A DNA stretch of 64,000 bases, taken from Parabacteroides sp. GTDB lineage: Bacteria; Bacteroidota; Bacteroidia; Bacteroidales; Tannerellaceae. Made by a program: the position numbers and the translations under genes. Below are positions 40,586 through 49,552 of the stretch, piece after piece (the stretch's first letter is position 1; every line of letters begins with the position of its first letter). The DNA is taken from positions 132,747 to 196,746 of the forward strand of contig DXVO01000020.1 of the NCBI GenBank assembly GCA_019417325.1, in the 5' to 3' direction. The notes below the pieces were generated by a model, which searched no databases, was not told the DNA's origin, and saw only the letters and a program-made list of their open reading frames with translations.

Positions 40586-42440
40586 CTTTGTAGTTTCTCT
40601 TCTTTTTGGTTACTTCCTTGGGCTTATTCTTGGTAATTTCAAGCGCCTTTTGCTGGTAAACAGGGGTTGCATAGACGTCCCAGGTCTCTTCCACATCCCA
40701 GTTCTGCATCACCTCATATCGCTTAGGCGAATAAAAGACCTCTTCCGGCTGTAGTTTCGACTCATAATTACCGGTATCCCATTTCCCATTGTTATTTGTA
40801 TCTATCACAATACGGGCATAATACTTATCCGGCTTCAAGTCCATGAAAAGCACACCGCCATCTTTTACCTTTGCTTTCCTTATAGGGGCATCGCTCATAT
40901 TCAACAATTCCACAAATGCAGTCGTATCCACCCCCACTATATTGAGATACAGATGTCCGTAATCCTCCTTAGTCTTCAGTTTAAACTCGCCCGAATACTT
41001 ATCGTTCCATTTACCATAAATACTGGTTATGGCTGTCGAGTCAACTTGCAGGCGATATTGCTCCGCATACTTCCACGGACGCAGGATATAATACTTCAAC
41101 AGATTCGTGGAATCCTGGAAAAAGTCAAAATCCACATCCGTCCAGGTCGAATCAACCATCTGATTGACCTTAAATAAGTCTTTGTTGAGATTCACTACCG
41201 GCTCCGTGAAAACAACGGATACCGTATCCGTCATATCCATCGACCCCGGCGCATTCACCTGCATACCCAGGAATACAGTCGGTTCAGGTTCATCATCTTT
41301 CTTCTTTTTCTTCTTTGTAACCGGACGTTTACGCATAAACAACTCGAGCGTATCAGTCTGGGGACGCAAAATATTCAGGGAATCGCTCTTAGGGTAAGTA
41401 ACTTCCAATTGCAACGTATCTTTTTGCCATACGGTAGAATCAGTCAGCCAGAAAGTAAGTTCTTTTCCTTCATCCATTTTTTGGGCAAGAAACCAACTAC
41501 TGTCCGCCGGAGTAAAATTCAGAGGGACAATAGCAGGCAATGTATCCATCCTGCCATTAAAACGTAAAGTAAATATCTTTTCATCGGGACGTTCCGGTCT
41601 TGTCATATACTGACGGGCAAAGTCTTCTTTGAACAGACGCAGAACCACATCATCCGGAAAATAGCGGGTATATTCAACCGTTCGGATTGTATCTACCGTC
41701 AAACTGTCTTTCCAGGTCGTGTCCTGACGGGTTGTCAGTTCACTGGTCGGTATAATTAAAGAATCGATAAATGCAATATCTTCTCCCGGCTGGTCGAATT
41801 TATAATCACGGTTCACATCATTCAGAGCATAAATACGATACGTTCCCGGTTTGATATTACGGATTGTGAACCGTCCTTTATCATTCGTACGGGAAGTCCG
41901 GTCAAACGGAAGTTTTACAAAAGCGGAATCTTCAAGATTACTGTGCAAACCAATCGTAATACCCGGCATCGGTTCCAGGTTTTCGGCATTCAGCACAATA
42001 CCTGCCACTTCAAGCGTATCGATTACGCTACCGGTAGAAAATGCAAAAGTGAAATTCTCATAGATATTATTTTCGTGCGTGTCCGAAATCGAATTTGTAA
42101 AGTCCAATGTATAGGTAGTACTGTCCCTTAGCGTATCCCTCAGTTCCACCATCACCTTACGTCCGGCAGTACGGATGACCGGCAACTCTTTTTGGGGAGG
42201 AGTGATAATCACATTTTCCGAAGGCTTATCGAGCTGGATTAATTCATCAAAAAGGATTTCAATATTTTTCCCTTTAAAATTAGTCTCGTTGGGCACGGGT
42301 TTACTGCTTACAAATTTAGGAGGATTTTCATCATAAGGACCTCCGTTGGGGGTTCCTATATTGGCACAGGAATAGATAACAACAAGTAAAAGTATTCCGT
42401 AGATAATGCGGAGCGAATTACGTATATATGTATGCTTCAT
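40524..42440 (-). CDS. Ig-like (Big_5/SbsA-type) domain lipoprotein
   Basis: This 638-residue protein has a lipobox in VVIYSC (about C26). The N-terminal domain matches the Bacteroidetes Ig-like (Big_5) family: GGPYDENPPKFVSSKPVPNE, then ENVIITPPQKE. A carboxypeptidase-regulatory-like module covers about 145-220 (GRFTIRNIKPGTYRIYALND). Later copies of the Ig-like fold and a lysine/asparagine-rich C-terminus follow. It is probably an outer-membrane-anchored protein with a binding role. The gene overlaps the following DUF3108 gene. Function is unknown. Confidence 0.85.
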   Translation of the reverse strand: MKHTYIRNSLRIIYGILLLVVIYSCANIGTPNGGPYDENPPKFVSSKPVPNETNFKGKNIEILFDELIQLDKPSENVIITPPQKELPVIRTAGRKVMVELRDTLRDSTTYTLDFTNSISDTHENNIYENFTFAFSTGSVIDTLEVAGIVLNAENLEPMPGITIGLHSNLEDSAFVKLPFDRTSRTNDKGRFTIRNIKPGTYRIYALNDVNRDYKFDQPGEDIAFIDSLIIPTSELTTRQDTTWKDSLTVDTIRTVEYTRYFPDDVVLRLFKEDFARQYMTRPERPDEKIFTLRFNGRMDTLPAIVPLNFTPADSSWFLAQKMDEGKELTFWLTDSTVWQKDTLQLEVTYPKSDSLNILRPQTDTLELFMRKRPVTKKKKKKDDEPEPTVFLGMQVNAPGSMDMTDTVSVVFTEPVVNLNKDLFKVNQMVDSTWTDVDFDFFQDSTNLLKYYILRPWKYAEQYRLQVDSTAITSIYGKWNDKYSGEFKLKTKEDYGHLYLNIVGVDTTAFVELLNMSDAPIRKAKVKDGGVLFMDLKPDKYYARIVIDTNNNGKWDTGNYESKLQPEEVFYSPKRYEVMQNWDVEETWDVYATPVYQQKALEITKNKPKEVTKKKRNYKDEGQQQTNTQNTTGTTGLPF

Positions 42441-42523
42441 TCTTCTTAATTTAATAAGTTTGGCAAAAATAGGGAAAAATCCGGTGACTTTGAGAGGTAT
42501 AGTATGTATTTAATCTATATATG

Positions 42524-43807
42524 CTAATATTTACAACCATTTATATCCCCTTTTAATATCCTAAAACCGATTCTGCAGTACATACACTTTTTCTTCTCGC
42601 AATATTCCCGTTTCAACTGGATAAGTGCCTGGCTATCGCCTGCATGGCAAACGATTATTCCCGCATCCCGGAAAATGGATACAATCGAATTAGTTTCAGC
42701 CGGAAGAGCTTCCAGTATACGGATGGCACGTTCGCAATACTCGGGGCGTTTACACCGGTTCCCATAAGCGAATAGCATCGGGACTACCGTATTGATAAGA
42801 AGGATATTCAGGGAGTTTTCCCCCACCGGTTTTTCTTTTGAAGGAGACACATGATAGAAATGGTAATGCGTCTTCCAATAATCGGAAGGATGTACACGAA
42901 AGCATTTCTTGATATCACCGATACATCCGGCTTCAAGAATACAGGAGAAAAGCGTATCGTGTTGTATCCAGATAGCAGCAAGCTGGGCAAGTTTCAGATA
43001 AGGGAAATTCACCGGACGGATACGAAGGTTCTTAAAGACAGAACTATCCAATGGAGACAGATTGAATTTGCGTCTCAGGAAATTATATTCCTGTTGCAAA
43101 AAGCGGGAATAATAATCCGGTAACTCTCCTTCCAACATACCGGCCTGCCCAAACAGCATGGCTTCTATTTGGGAAGCACTTCCCCGTTGTTTCTGTATAC
43201 AACGCAGAGGCAGGCTTTTCGCCAGGCGTTCAAAGGCATCATTATTCACACCAAACCCAAAATTGCGGGTTAAAGTGATATAGAATACTTCATTCCAGTC
43301 ACTGTTATACCGCTCCAATAAGGCAAATATATCGAGCGTTTTGCGTTCCATCCGCTCACTGACAAGAAAGGCCAGCCAGGAAGACAGATGGAGCGGGTCA
43401 ACAGAATGGATTGCATCCGCACAAGGAACAGGCTTCTCCCTGAAAAGCAACCAATCTATATTCCGGGAAACAGCCTCCGGAACCGTCAGTATTACCTGGG
43501 GTATCTGTTCGCCGGTAGTCCGGTTGATATTCATATCGTTTACCCCGACAACATGCAGGACAACAGCATCATACGCCTTATCCTCATCGTGATGATGGAG
43601 CAGCCAGTCCGAGGCTTTGTCGTGAATCTCCACACCGCCCGCCCAAAGGGTATCTCCTACCTTGACTTTCGCATTGAAAAAGTCAGGACCCGCATCTGTA
43701 TTCTGTATTCCGGTATCAATCACCCGGACAGGACGTCCGTCTGTGGTAATCAGTTGAGTAGCTTCGAATAGTTTGTATTTCCAAACATAATGTAATAAAC
43801 GTTCCAT
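42524..43807 (-). CDS. DUF2851 family protein
   Basis: This 427-residue protein resembles the DUF2851 family of Bacteroidetes, found in nearly all members of the phylum. N-terminal signature LLHYVWKYKLFE, and TGIQNTDAGPDFFNAKVKVG then WAGGVEIHDKASDWLLHHHD. No catalytic residues or function are assigned. A C-terminal cysteine cluster CEKKKCMYCRIG near the end suggests metal binding. It is divergent from dapB, 91 bp apart. Confidence 0.85.
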   Translation of the reverse strand: MERLLHYVWKYKLFEATQLITTDGRPVRVIDTGIQNTDAGPDFFNAKVKVGDTLWAGGVEIHDKASDWLLHHHDEDKAYDAVVLHVVGVNDMNINRTTGEQIPQVILTVPEAVSRNIDWLLFREKPVPCADAIHSVDPLHLSSWLAFLVSERMERKTLDIFALLERYNSDWNEVFYITLTRNFGFGVNNDAFERLAKSLPLRCIQKQRGSASQIEAMLFGQAGMLEGELPDYYSRFLQQEYNFLRRKFNLSPLDSSVFKNLRIRPVNFPYLKLAQLAAIWIQHDTLFSCILEAGCIGDIKKCFRVHPSDYWKTHYHFYHVSPSKEKPVGENSLNILLINTVVPMLFAYGNRCKRPEYCERAIRILEALPAETNSIVSIFRDAGIIVCHAGDSQALIQLKREYCEKKKCMYCRIGFRILKGDINGCKY

Positions 43808-43855
43808 ACTTTTCCATGAGTTAAGATTTATGAGCCAAATCTAATCATTATTCTT

Positions 43856-43863
43856 TATATTTG
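43856..43863 (+). promoter_or_regulatory. -7 box of the dapB-lepB operon
   Basis: TATATTTG, 35 bp before the dapB ATG. Confidence 0.5.
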
Positions 43864-43898
43864 CATTCTATTCTAATAATGAAACGAGAAAAAGAAAG

Positions 43899-44615
43899 AT
43901 GAAAATTGCACTTATAGGTTATGGAAAGATGGGAAAGACCATCGAACAAATTGCTGTTAGCAGAGGTCATGAAATTGTATCGATCGTAGATATAAACAAT
44001 CCTGAAGAAATCCATTCGGATAATTTTAAAAGCGCAGATGTTGCCATCGAATTCACCATTCCGGCTTCGGCATTTAATAATTATATGAATTGCTTTGCTG
44101 CCGGAGTTCCTGTCGTATCAGGTACAACCGGTTGGCTGGACCGTATCGACGAAATTAAAGAAAAATGCGAAAAAGAAGGCAAAACATTTTTTTATGCCTC
44201 CAATTTCAGTATCGGGGTAAACATATTCTTCGCCCTCAACAAGCACCTGGCTAAGATTATGAATAATTTTCCAGCTTACGACGTAAAGATGACGGAAACC
44301 CATCATATCCACAAGCTGGATGCACCCAGCGGCACAGCTATCACGCTGGCAGAAGGAATCATCGAAAACATGGACCGGAAAGACCGCTGGACACTGGAGA
44401 CTGCAGAACAGCCCACCGACCTGCCTATCCACGCCATCCGTGAAGGAGAGGTTCCGGGTATCCATGAAATCACTTATGAATCGGATGTCGATTATATAAC
44501 TATCAAGCATGATGCAAAAAGCCGTGCCGGTTTTGCTTTAGGAGCTGTAGTAGCCGCTGAATTTACAGCCGGAAAGAAAGGGTTCCTCGGCATGGAAGAT
44601 ATGCTTAAATTCTAA
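43899..44615 (+). CDS. dapB: 4-hydroxy-tetrahydrodipicolinate reductase
   Basis: This 238-residue enzyme reduces HTPA with NAD(P)H in lysine and diaminopimelate synthesis. Dinucleotide-binding GYGKMGKTIE at the start, SGTTGWLDR in the middle, and the substrate motif ETHHIHKLDAPSGTA (about 134-148, with the catalytic H-H-K) are all present. It is first of an operon-like run with two signal peptidase genes and a WbqC-like gene. Confidence 0.95.
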   Translation: MKIALIGYGKMGKTIEQIAVSRGHEIVSIVDINNPEEIHSDNFKSADVAIEFTIPASAFNNYMNCFAAGVPVVSGTTGWLDRIDEIKEKCEKEGKTFFYASNFSIGVNIFFALNKHLAKIMNNFPAYDVKMTETHHIHKLDAPSGTAITLAEGIIENMDRKDRWTLETAEQPTDLPIHAIREGEVPGIHEITYESDVDYITIKHDAKSRAGFALGAVVAAEFTAGKKGFLGMEDMLKF

Positions 44616-44630
44616 AATCCAATATAATAC

Positions 44631-46028
44631 ATGAAGAAGTTTTCCAAAAAACAATGGATTAAATTCAGTATTGCCGCTATCCTGTATGCCCTGTTTGTGC
44701 TGTGGATGCGGAATGCCTGGTTATTGCTCGGATTAATCGTAATTATAGATATTTTCCTTACGCAATACATCCCCTGGGGAGCATGGAAACGCTCAAAGAA
44801 TCCGAAAGTACGGAATATACTGGAATGGGTGGACGACATCGTCTTTGCATTGATAGCCGTTTATTTCATTAATATTTTCATCTTCCAGAATTACCAGATA
44901 CCCAGTTCTTCGCTGGAAAAATCACTGCTGGTAGGCGATTATCTGTTTGTCAGCAAGCTGAGCTACGGTCCCCGTGTCCCGAATACTCCAGTGGCTTTCC
45001 CTTTGGTACAGAACACTTTGCCATTCTTCAACAGCAAATCCTATCTGGACTGGCCGTTATGGGACTACAAGCGGGTTAAAGGTTTCGGTGATGTAAAGCG
45101 GAACGACATTGTGGTATTCAACTTCCCGGCAGGGGATACGGTCGCATTAAAAGTTCAGAATCCGGATTACTACAATCTGGTTGAACAATACGGACGCGAA
45201 AATGTCCTGACCGATAAGGCGACATTCGGAGAGGTTATCTACCGTCCGGTGGATAAACGCGAAAATTACGTAAAACGCTGTATCGGTATGCCCGGCGACA
45301 CGATTGAAGTACGCAACAACCAGGTATATATCGACGGAGTAGCTGCAAAAAATCCGGAAGACATGCAGTTCAATTATTTCGTTGAAACAGACGGTTCCGC
45401 CATAAGCGAAGAGCAATTCCGCCTGCTGGACATAAGCAAGGACGACCGGATACTGATTTCTAACGGTACATCCAACAAAGAAACACTGTCTCTATTGGGT
45501 TTCACACCGAACGAAAGCGGACAATACAACCCGGTCTATCATTTCCCGCTCACGCAAAAAGCGGTTGAAATCGCAAAGAAACTGCCGATTATAACAAAAA
45601 TAATCATCGAACCGGACTCATGGGCCGGCTCAACTTACCCGTTGGGATATAATACGGGATGGAGCCGCGACAACTACGGACCGCTTTGGATTCCGAAGAA
45701 AGGAGCGACTATTCCGCTGAACGAACGCAACCTGGCATTATATGAACGTTGCATCAGAAATTATGAGAATAATCAACTGGAAGTAAAAGACGGGCAGGTT
45801 TTCATCAACGGCAAGCCTGAAACTTCGTATACATTCAAATACGATTATTACTGGATGATGGGCGACAACCGCCATAACAGTGCAGACAGCCGTTCCTGGG
45901 GATTTGTTCCGGAAGACCACATTGTAGGCAAGCCTATTATGATTTGGTTATCACTGGACAAAGACCGCAGCCTGTTTGACGGCGGTATCCGCTGGAACCG
46001 TATGTTCCGCTGGGTACACGCTGATTAA
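44631..46028 (+). CDS. lepB: Signal peptidase I (active)
   Basis: This 465-residue enzyme is longer than E. coli LepB because of Bacteroidetes-type insertions. Two membrane segments lie near the N-terminus (about 10-45 and 70-88). The catalytic serine S94 is in QIPSSSLEKSLLVGDY and the catalytic lysine K215 in NYVKRCIGMPGD. The C-terminal box MMGDNRHNSADSRSWGFVP is intact. It releases exported proteins by cutting signal peptides on the periplasmic side. It lies 15 bp after dapB and 16 bp before a degenerate paralogue. Confidence 0.95.
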   Translation: MKKFSKKQWIKFSIAAILYALFVLWMRNAWLLLGLIVIIDIFLTQYIPWGAWKRSKNPKVRNILEWVDDIVFALIAVYFINIFIFQNYQIPSSSLEKSLLVGDYLFVSKLSYGPRVPNTPVAFPLVQNTLPFFNSKSYLDWPLWDYKRVKGFGDVKRNDIVVFNFPAGDTVALKVQNPDYYNLVEQYGRENVLTDKATFGEVIYRPVDKRENYVKRCIGMPGDTIEVRNNQVYIDGVAAKNPEDMQFNYFVETDGSAISEEQFRLLDISKDDRILISNGTSNKETLSLLGFTPNESGQYNPVYHFPLTQKAVEIAKKLPIITKIIIEPDSWAGSTYPLGYNTGWSRDNYGPLWIPKKGATIPLNERNLALYERCIRNYENNQLEVKDGQVFINGKPETSYTFKYDYYWMMGDNRHNSADSRSWGFVPEDHIVGKPIMIWLSLDKDRSLFDGGIRWNRMFRWVHAD

Positions 46029-46044
46029 GTGCGATAAATAACGT

Positions 46045-46899
46045 ATGAAACAATCCCTTGCATCATTCCTTAAATGGTTGGCAACAATTGCAGTTGCCAT
46101 AGGGGTTGTTATGTGCATACGTTATTTCCTTGTCGAATCGTACCGGGTATCTACGGATGCCATGGAAGAAGCATTACATAAGGGAGATTATATCCTGGTA
46201 AACAAACTGCAGGAACGGGAGAACCCCGGAAGGAACCGCGTAGTACTTTTCACCAGTCCGCTACGGAAAGACACCTTATCCGCTCCCTTGTTTCTTGCCC
46301 GGTGTATCGGAATGCCCGGCGATACGATTGAAATCAGCAACGAAGGCTACAAAATAAACGGAGTACAACTTCCCCCTTCCCCCCGTGCATTAAGCACCTA
46401 TTTCGTTGCACAAAACGGAGTCTCCGATTTTCTGAATGCCGCAAAAAAACTAAATATCCCCATACGGGACCGGGTTATCGAACCTTACGGCTTCACGCTA
46501 TCACTTACTACATTTGAAGAATATCAAATCAGGGAAGAACTGGACGATGATGCCAACGGACGCTTTTTACAAAGCAAAACAAGCACTTACACACTGGTCG
46601 TTCCCCGTAAAGACAGAGCTTACCGCCTGAACGAGACAACGTTGAATGCCTGTAAAGAGGCTATCCTGAAAGAAACAGGAAACCGCGCGGTTATCCGCGA
46701 TGGGAAACTGTATCTGGATGGAAAGGAAACACTCTTCTTTTTCTTTAAACAAGACTATTATTGGATGCTGGCAGATAATACGAACGAATCGGTAGATTCG
46801 CGCCACCTGGGTTTTATCCCTTCCAGCCATATCATAGGCAACGCTTGGTTCTGCTGGTACAGTACAGACAAACAACACTTTTTTAAACCAGTCAAATAA
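46045..46899 (+). CDS. Signal peptidase I paralogue lacking both catalytic residues
   Basis: This 284-residue, S26-fold protein has one N-terminal membrane helix (about 7-27). Aligned with the preceding enzyme, the serine position is A39 (VSTDAMEEALHKGDY in place of PSSSLEKSLLVGDY) and the lysine position is A85 (FLARCIGMPGD in place of YVKRCIGMPGD). The C-terminal box is also changed (MLADNTNESVDSRHLGF). Cleavage of signal peptides is therefore unlikely. The fold, frame and motif spacing are intact, so it is a maintained protein and not a pseudogene: perhaps a partner or regulator of the active enzyme. It is co-transcribed with it. Confidence 0.9.
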   Translation: MKQSLASFLKWLATIAVAIGVVMCIRYFLVESYRVSTDAMEEALHKGDYILVNKLQERENPGRNRVVLFTSPLRKDTLSAPLFLARCIGMPGDTIEISNEGYKINGVQLPPSPRALSTYFVAQNGVSDFLNAAKKLNIPIRDRVIEPYGFTLSLTTFEEYQIREELDDDANGRFLQSKTSTYTLVVPRKDRAYRLNETTLNACKEAILKETGNRAVIRDGKLYLDGKETLFFFFKQDYYWMLADNTNESVDSRHLGFIPSSHIIGNAWFCWYSTDKQHFFKPVK

Positions 46900-46900
46900 C

Positions 46901-47524
46901 ATGCAATCCGTATATCTTTCCACAGCTTATCTGGGACCTGTCCAGCAATATTGCAAACTCTGCCAATACCCGGAAGTACATATCGAAACAGCGGAGAATT
47001 ACCTGAAACAAACCTACCGCAACCGCTGTATCATTGCTGCGGCAAACGGTCCGCTGGCACTTTCCGTCCCCATTGTCAAGCCGGACACCCTCAAATGCCA
47101 GACGAAAGATATCCGCATCTCCGACCACGGAAACTGGCGTCACCTGCATTGGAACGCATTGGTCTCCGCTTACAACCTCAGTCCGTTTTTTGAATATTAC
47201 GAAGAAGATTTCGCTCCGTTTTATGAGAAAAAATACGAGTTCCTGTTCGACTATAATGAAGAATTGCGCAATCTTATCTGCCGGTTGCTGGATATCAATC
47301 CACACATTCTTTATACGAACGAGTATCAGCCGGAAGTGCCCAACGATTTCCGTGAAACCATACGTCCTAAACATGAAGGGGAAGATCCCGCATTCCGCCC
47401 CAAACCCTATTACCAGGTATTCAAGGAAAAATTCGGATTCCTCCCCAATCTGAGTATCGTCGATTTATTATTCAATATGGGCCCGGAAGGGTTGATTGTC
47501 CTCCGGGACTCCATCTGCAAATAA
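46901..47524 (+). CDS. WbqC-like family protein
   Basis: This 207-residue protein matches the WbqC-like family (YLGPVQQYC at the N-terminus, KQTYRNRCIIAAANGPLALSVPI, then DHGNWRHLHWNALVSAY). Relatives occur in polysaccharide gene clusters, where the family's catalytic role is unsettled. It starts one base after the stop of the signal peptidase paralogue, so they are translationally coupled. Convergent with phnW, 4 bp apart. Confidence 0.87.
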   Translation: MQSVYLSTAYLGPVQQYCKLCQYPEVHIETAENYLKQTYRNRCIIAAANGPLALSVPIVKPDTLKCQTKDIRISDHGNWRHLHWNALVSAYNLSPFFEYYEEDFAPFYEKKYEFLFDYNEELRNLICRLLDINPHILYTNEYQPEVPNDFRETIRPKHEGEDPAFRPKPYYQVFKEKFGFLPNLSIVDLLFNMGPEGLIVLRDSICK

Positions 47525-47528
47525 ATTA

Positions 47529-48617
47529 TCAGGCTGTTACCTCTTTGATTGCCAGCAGCAAGGCTTCCATGTCTTCCGGATAAACATCCCCGATATTTCC
47601 GATACGGAATGTATCGGCATCCGATATTTTACCCGGATAAATAACGAACCCTTTTGCTTTCAGCTTTTCATAGAAAGACACAAAAGAAAAATCGGCTGAA
47701 GGATAATAGAAAGAAGTAATAATCGGTCCTTGTGAAGCATCCGGCAACAACGTCTTATAGCCTAATGCACGCATACCGTCAACCAACGTACGGTGGTTCT
47801 TTTTATACCGTTCATAGCGTGCAGCAATACCGCCCTCTTCATTTAATTCCTGCATTGCCTGCCAGAAAGCATGGACAACATGTGTCGGAGAAGTGAAACG
47901 CCATTTTCCTCCTCCTTTTTCCATTGTTTCCCACTGGGCATACATATCCAGGGACAAAGAGCGGGCATTTCCCTTTGTTGCCGCCAGTTTATCCTTACGG
48001 GCGATTACGAAACCAAAACCGGGGACTCCCTGAATACATTTATTGGCACTGCTAACCAAAAAATCTATCCCCGTTTTCTGCATATCGATAGGTACTCCGC
48101 CAAAACTGCTCATCGCATCCACAATAAATGTAACATTACGGTTACGTATCACCTCACCCACTTCTTCTATCGGATTCAGCAATCCGGTTGTCGTTTCGCT
48201 GTGTACCATAGAAAGATGGGTGATACCCGGATTTTCTTCCAATGCCTTACGTGCCACCTCTCCGGTAATCAGTTCCGTTTCATGGAGAGACACCAACACA
48301 TGGTCGATATGGTAATAACGGGCAATCTCAGCCATACGTTTACCATAAGCGCCATTTGCCAGAATAAGCAATTTATCATTCGGGCCTACAGCCGCACCGA
48401 TTGTCGCTTCTACGCAATACGTACCGCTTCCCTGTAAAAGTACATCCGTATATTCATTCTCATCCACCCCGGCAATAGCCAACAGCCCTTTACGGATAGG
48501 AGTTACGATTCCTTCATTATAATCTTTATCCCATGTACACCAATCCTGCAACATCGCTTCACGGACTGTTTCGGATGTACTTAAAGGACCGGGAGTAAGC
48601 AACAAATAATTTCTCAT
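47529..48617 (-). CDS. phnW: 2-aminoethylphosphonate:pyruvate transaminase
   Basis: This 362-residue, PLP-dependent, fold-type I enzyme converts 2-aminoethylphosphonate and pyruvate to phosphonoacetaldehyde and alanine. Signatures: LLTPGPLSTSETVREAMLQD at the N-terminus, and the PLP lysine in DFLVSSANKCIQGVPGFGF (about K193). The GSGTYCVEA binding loop is near 65. With phnX downstream in the same pathway it gives use of AEP as a source of N, C and P. Array C lies in the gap after phnX. Confidence 0.95.
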   Translation of the reverse strand: MRNYLLLTPGPLSTSETVREAMLQDWCTWDKDYNEGIVTPIRKGLLAIAGVDENEYTDVLLQGSGTYCVEATIGAAVGPNDKLLILANGAYGKRMAEIARYYHIDHVLVSLHETELITGEVARKALEENPGITHLSMVHSETTTGLLNPIEEVGEVIRNRNVTFIVDAMSSFGGVPIDMQKTGIDFLVSSANKCIQGVPGFGFVIARKDKLAATKGNARSLSLDMYAQWETMEKGGGKWRFTSPTHVVHAFWQAMQELNEEGGIAARYERYKKNHRTLVDGMRALGYKTLLPDASQGPIITSFYYPSADFSFVSFYEKLKAKGFVIYPGKISDADTFRIGNIGDVYPEDMEALLLAIKEVTA

Positions 48618-48650
48618 TTTATGTATCTATTTTTATTATGACTATTCTGA

Positions 48651-48710
48651 TTCATACTTATGATTCTCCTAATTCATAGTTATGAATCGGAAAAACCATA
48701 ACTATGAATT
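48651..48710. repeat. Tandem palindrome array C, 3 units, 22-bp period
   Basis: Units at 48651, 48673 and 48695 (ATTCATACTTATGATT, ATTCATAGTTATGAAT, AACCATAACTATGAAT), each 16 bp with 6-bp spacers. The middle unit is a perfect palindrome. They share consensus with array B, 22 kb away. It lies within the phnX-phnW gap, so it is probably transcribed. Confidence 0.75.
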
Positions 48711-48730
48711 AAAAATGTGCAATCGAAGCT

Positions 48731-49513
48731 TCAACGATTAATTTTCTCAATACAGGCAGGCAGTTCCGTAATATTATCCAATACAAAATGTGCCCCGGCA
48801 TCCAACATACGTTGGCGTACCTCTTTCTTCAACGGGATTAACTCTTCTGCTGAACGATGCTTGTATTCATCCTCACTCAACCCCATTTCATTACTTCCGG
48901 TAATAAGACCGATACTCCACACCTTCGCATTCACGCCTTCCTTGATATCGGCTATCGTGTCACCGACTTTCACCACATTATCCACAGAAGGAACAGCAAG
49001 GTCTATCATGTTTTGGTAAATCATATAAGGAGCAGGACGCCCGGCCGGAACATCATCCGGAGTAACTAGGTTATCCACAACATATCCTTTTGCAGCTGCA
49101 CCGGGGCGAACAACATCCATCATAGCCTGCGTATAACCAGTAGTTGAACCGATCTTTATTCCCTGTTCACGCAATAATTTCATAGTCTCCAGCACACCGG
49201 GAATCGGAGTAGTAAAATTGCTCAGTGAAGCAAAAAGATGCCTCTCAAAACTCTTATACATCTCATTCACATCGTCCATATTCCAAGCTCGGTTATAACG
49301 AGCCTGAAACTTTGCATTCACTTCCGGCATACTGAGAATCGCTTTGATATGGTCTATCTTCAGCAAGCCCATCGGCTCGCGTGCCTGCCGATAAGTAATA
49401 TCAATACCTTTCTCTTCGGAAAACACTTTCAGGAACGCATTCAAAGGGGCGAAGCAACCGAAATCGACAGCCGTTCCCGCCCAATCCATAATCACACATG
49501 AAATCTTTTTCAT
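48731..49513 (-). CDS. phnX: Phosphonoacetaldehyde hydrolase
   Basis: This 260-residue HAD-family enzyme cuts the C-P bond of phosphonoacetaldehyde to give acetaldehyde and phosphate. The nucleophile aspartate lies in VIMDWAGTAVDFG (about D9), and the Schiff-base lysine in the cap domain in the stretch PMGLLKIDHIKAIL (about 48-61). The HAD motif KVGDTIADIKEG is near 180. It is co-oriented with phnW, separated by 113 bp, and with a DUF5690 transporter upstream. Confidence 0.94.
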   Translation of the reverse strand: MKKISCVIMDWAGTAVDFGCFAPLNAFLKVFSEEKGIDITYRQAREPMGLLKIDHIKAILSMPEVNAKFQARYNRAWNMDDVNEMYKSFERHLFASLSNFTTPIPGVLETMKLLREQGIKIGSTTGYTQAMMDVVRPGAAAKGYVVDNLVTPDDVPAGRPAPYMIYQNMIDLAVPSVDNVVKVGDTIADIKEGVNAKVWSIGLITGSNEMGLSEDEYKHRSAEELIPLKKEVRQRMLDAGAHFVLDNITELPACIEKINR

Positions 49514-49552
49514 AAATAAACAGATGATATATTTTAATTATTATTTTCTGAT

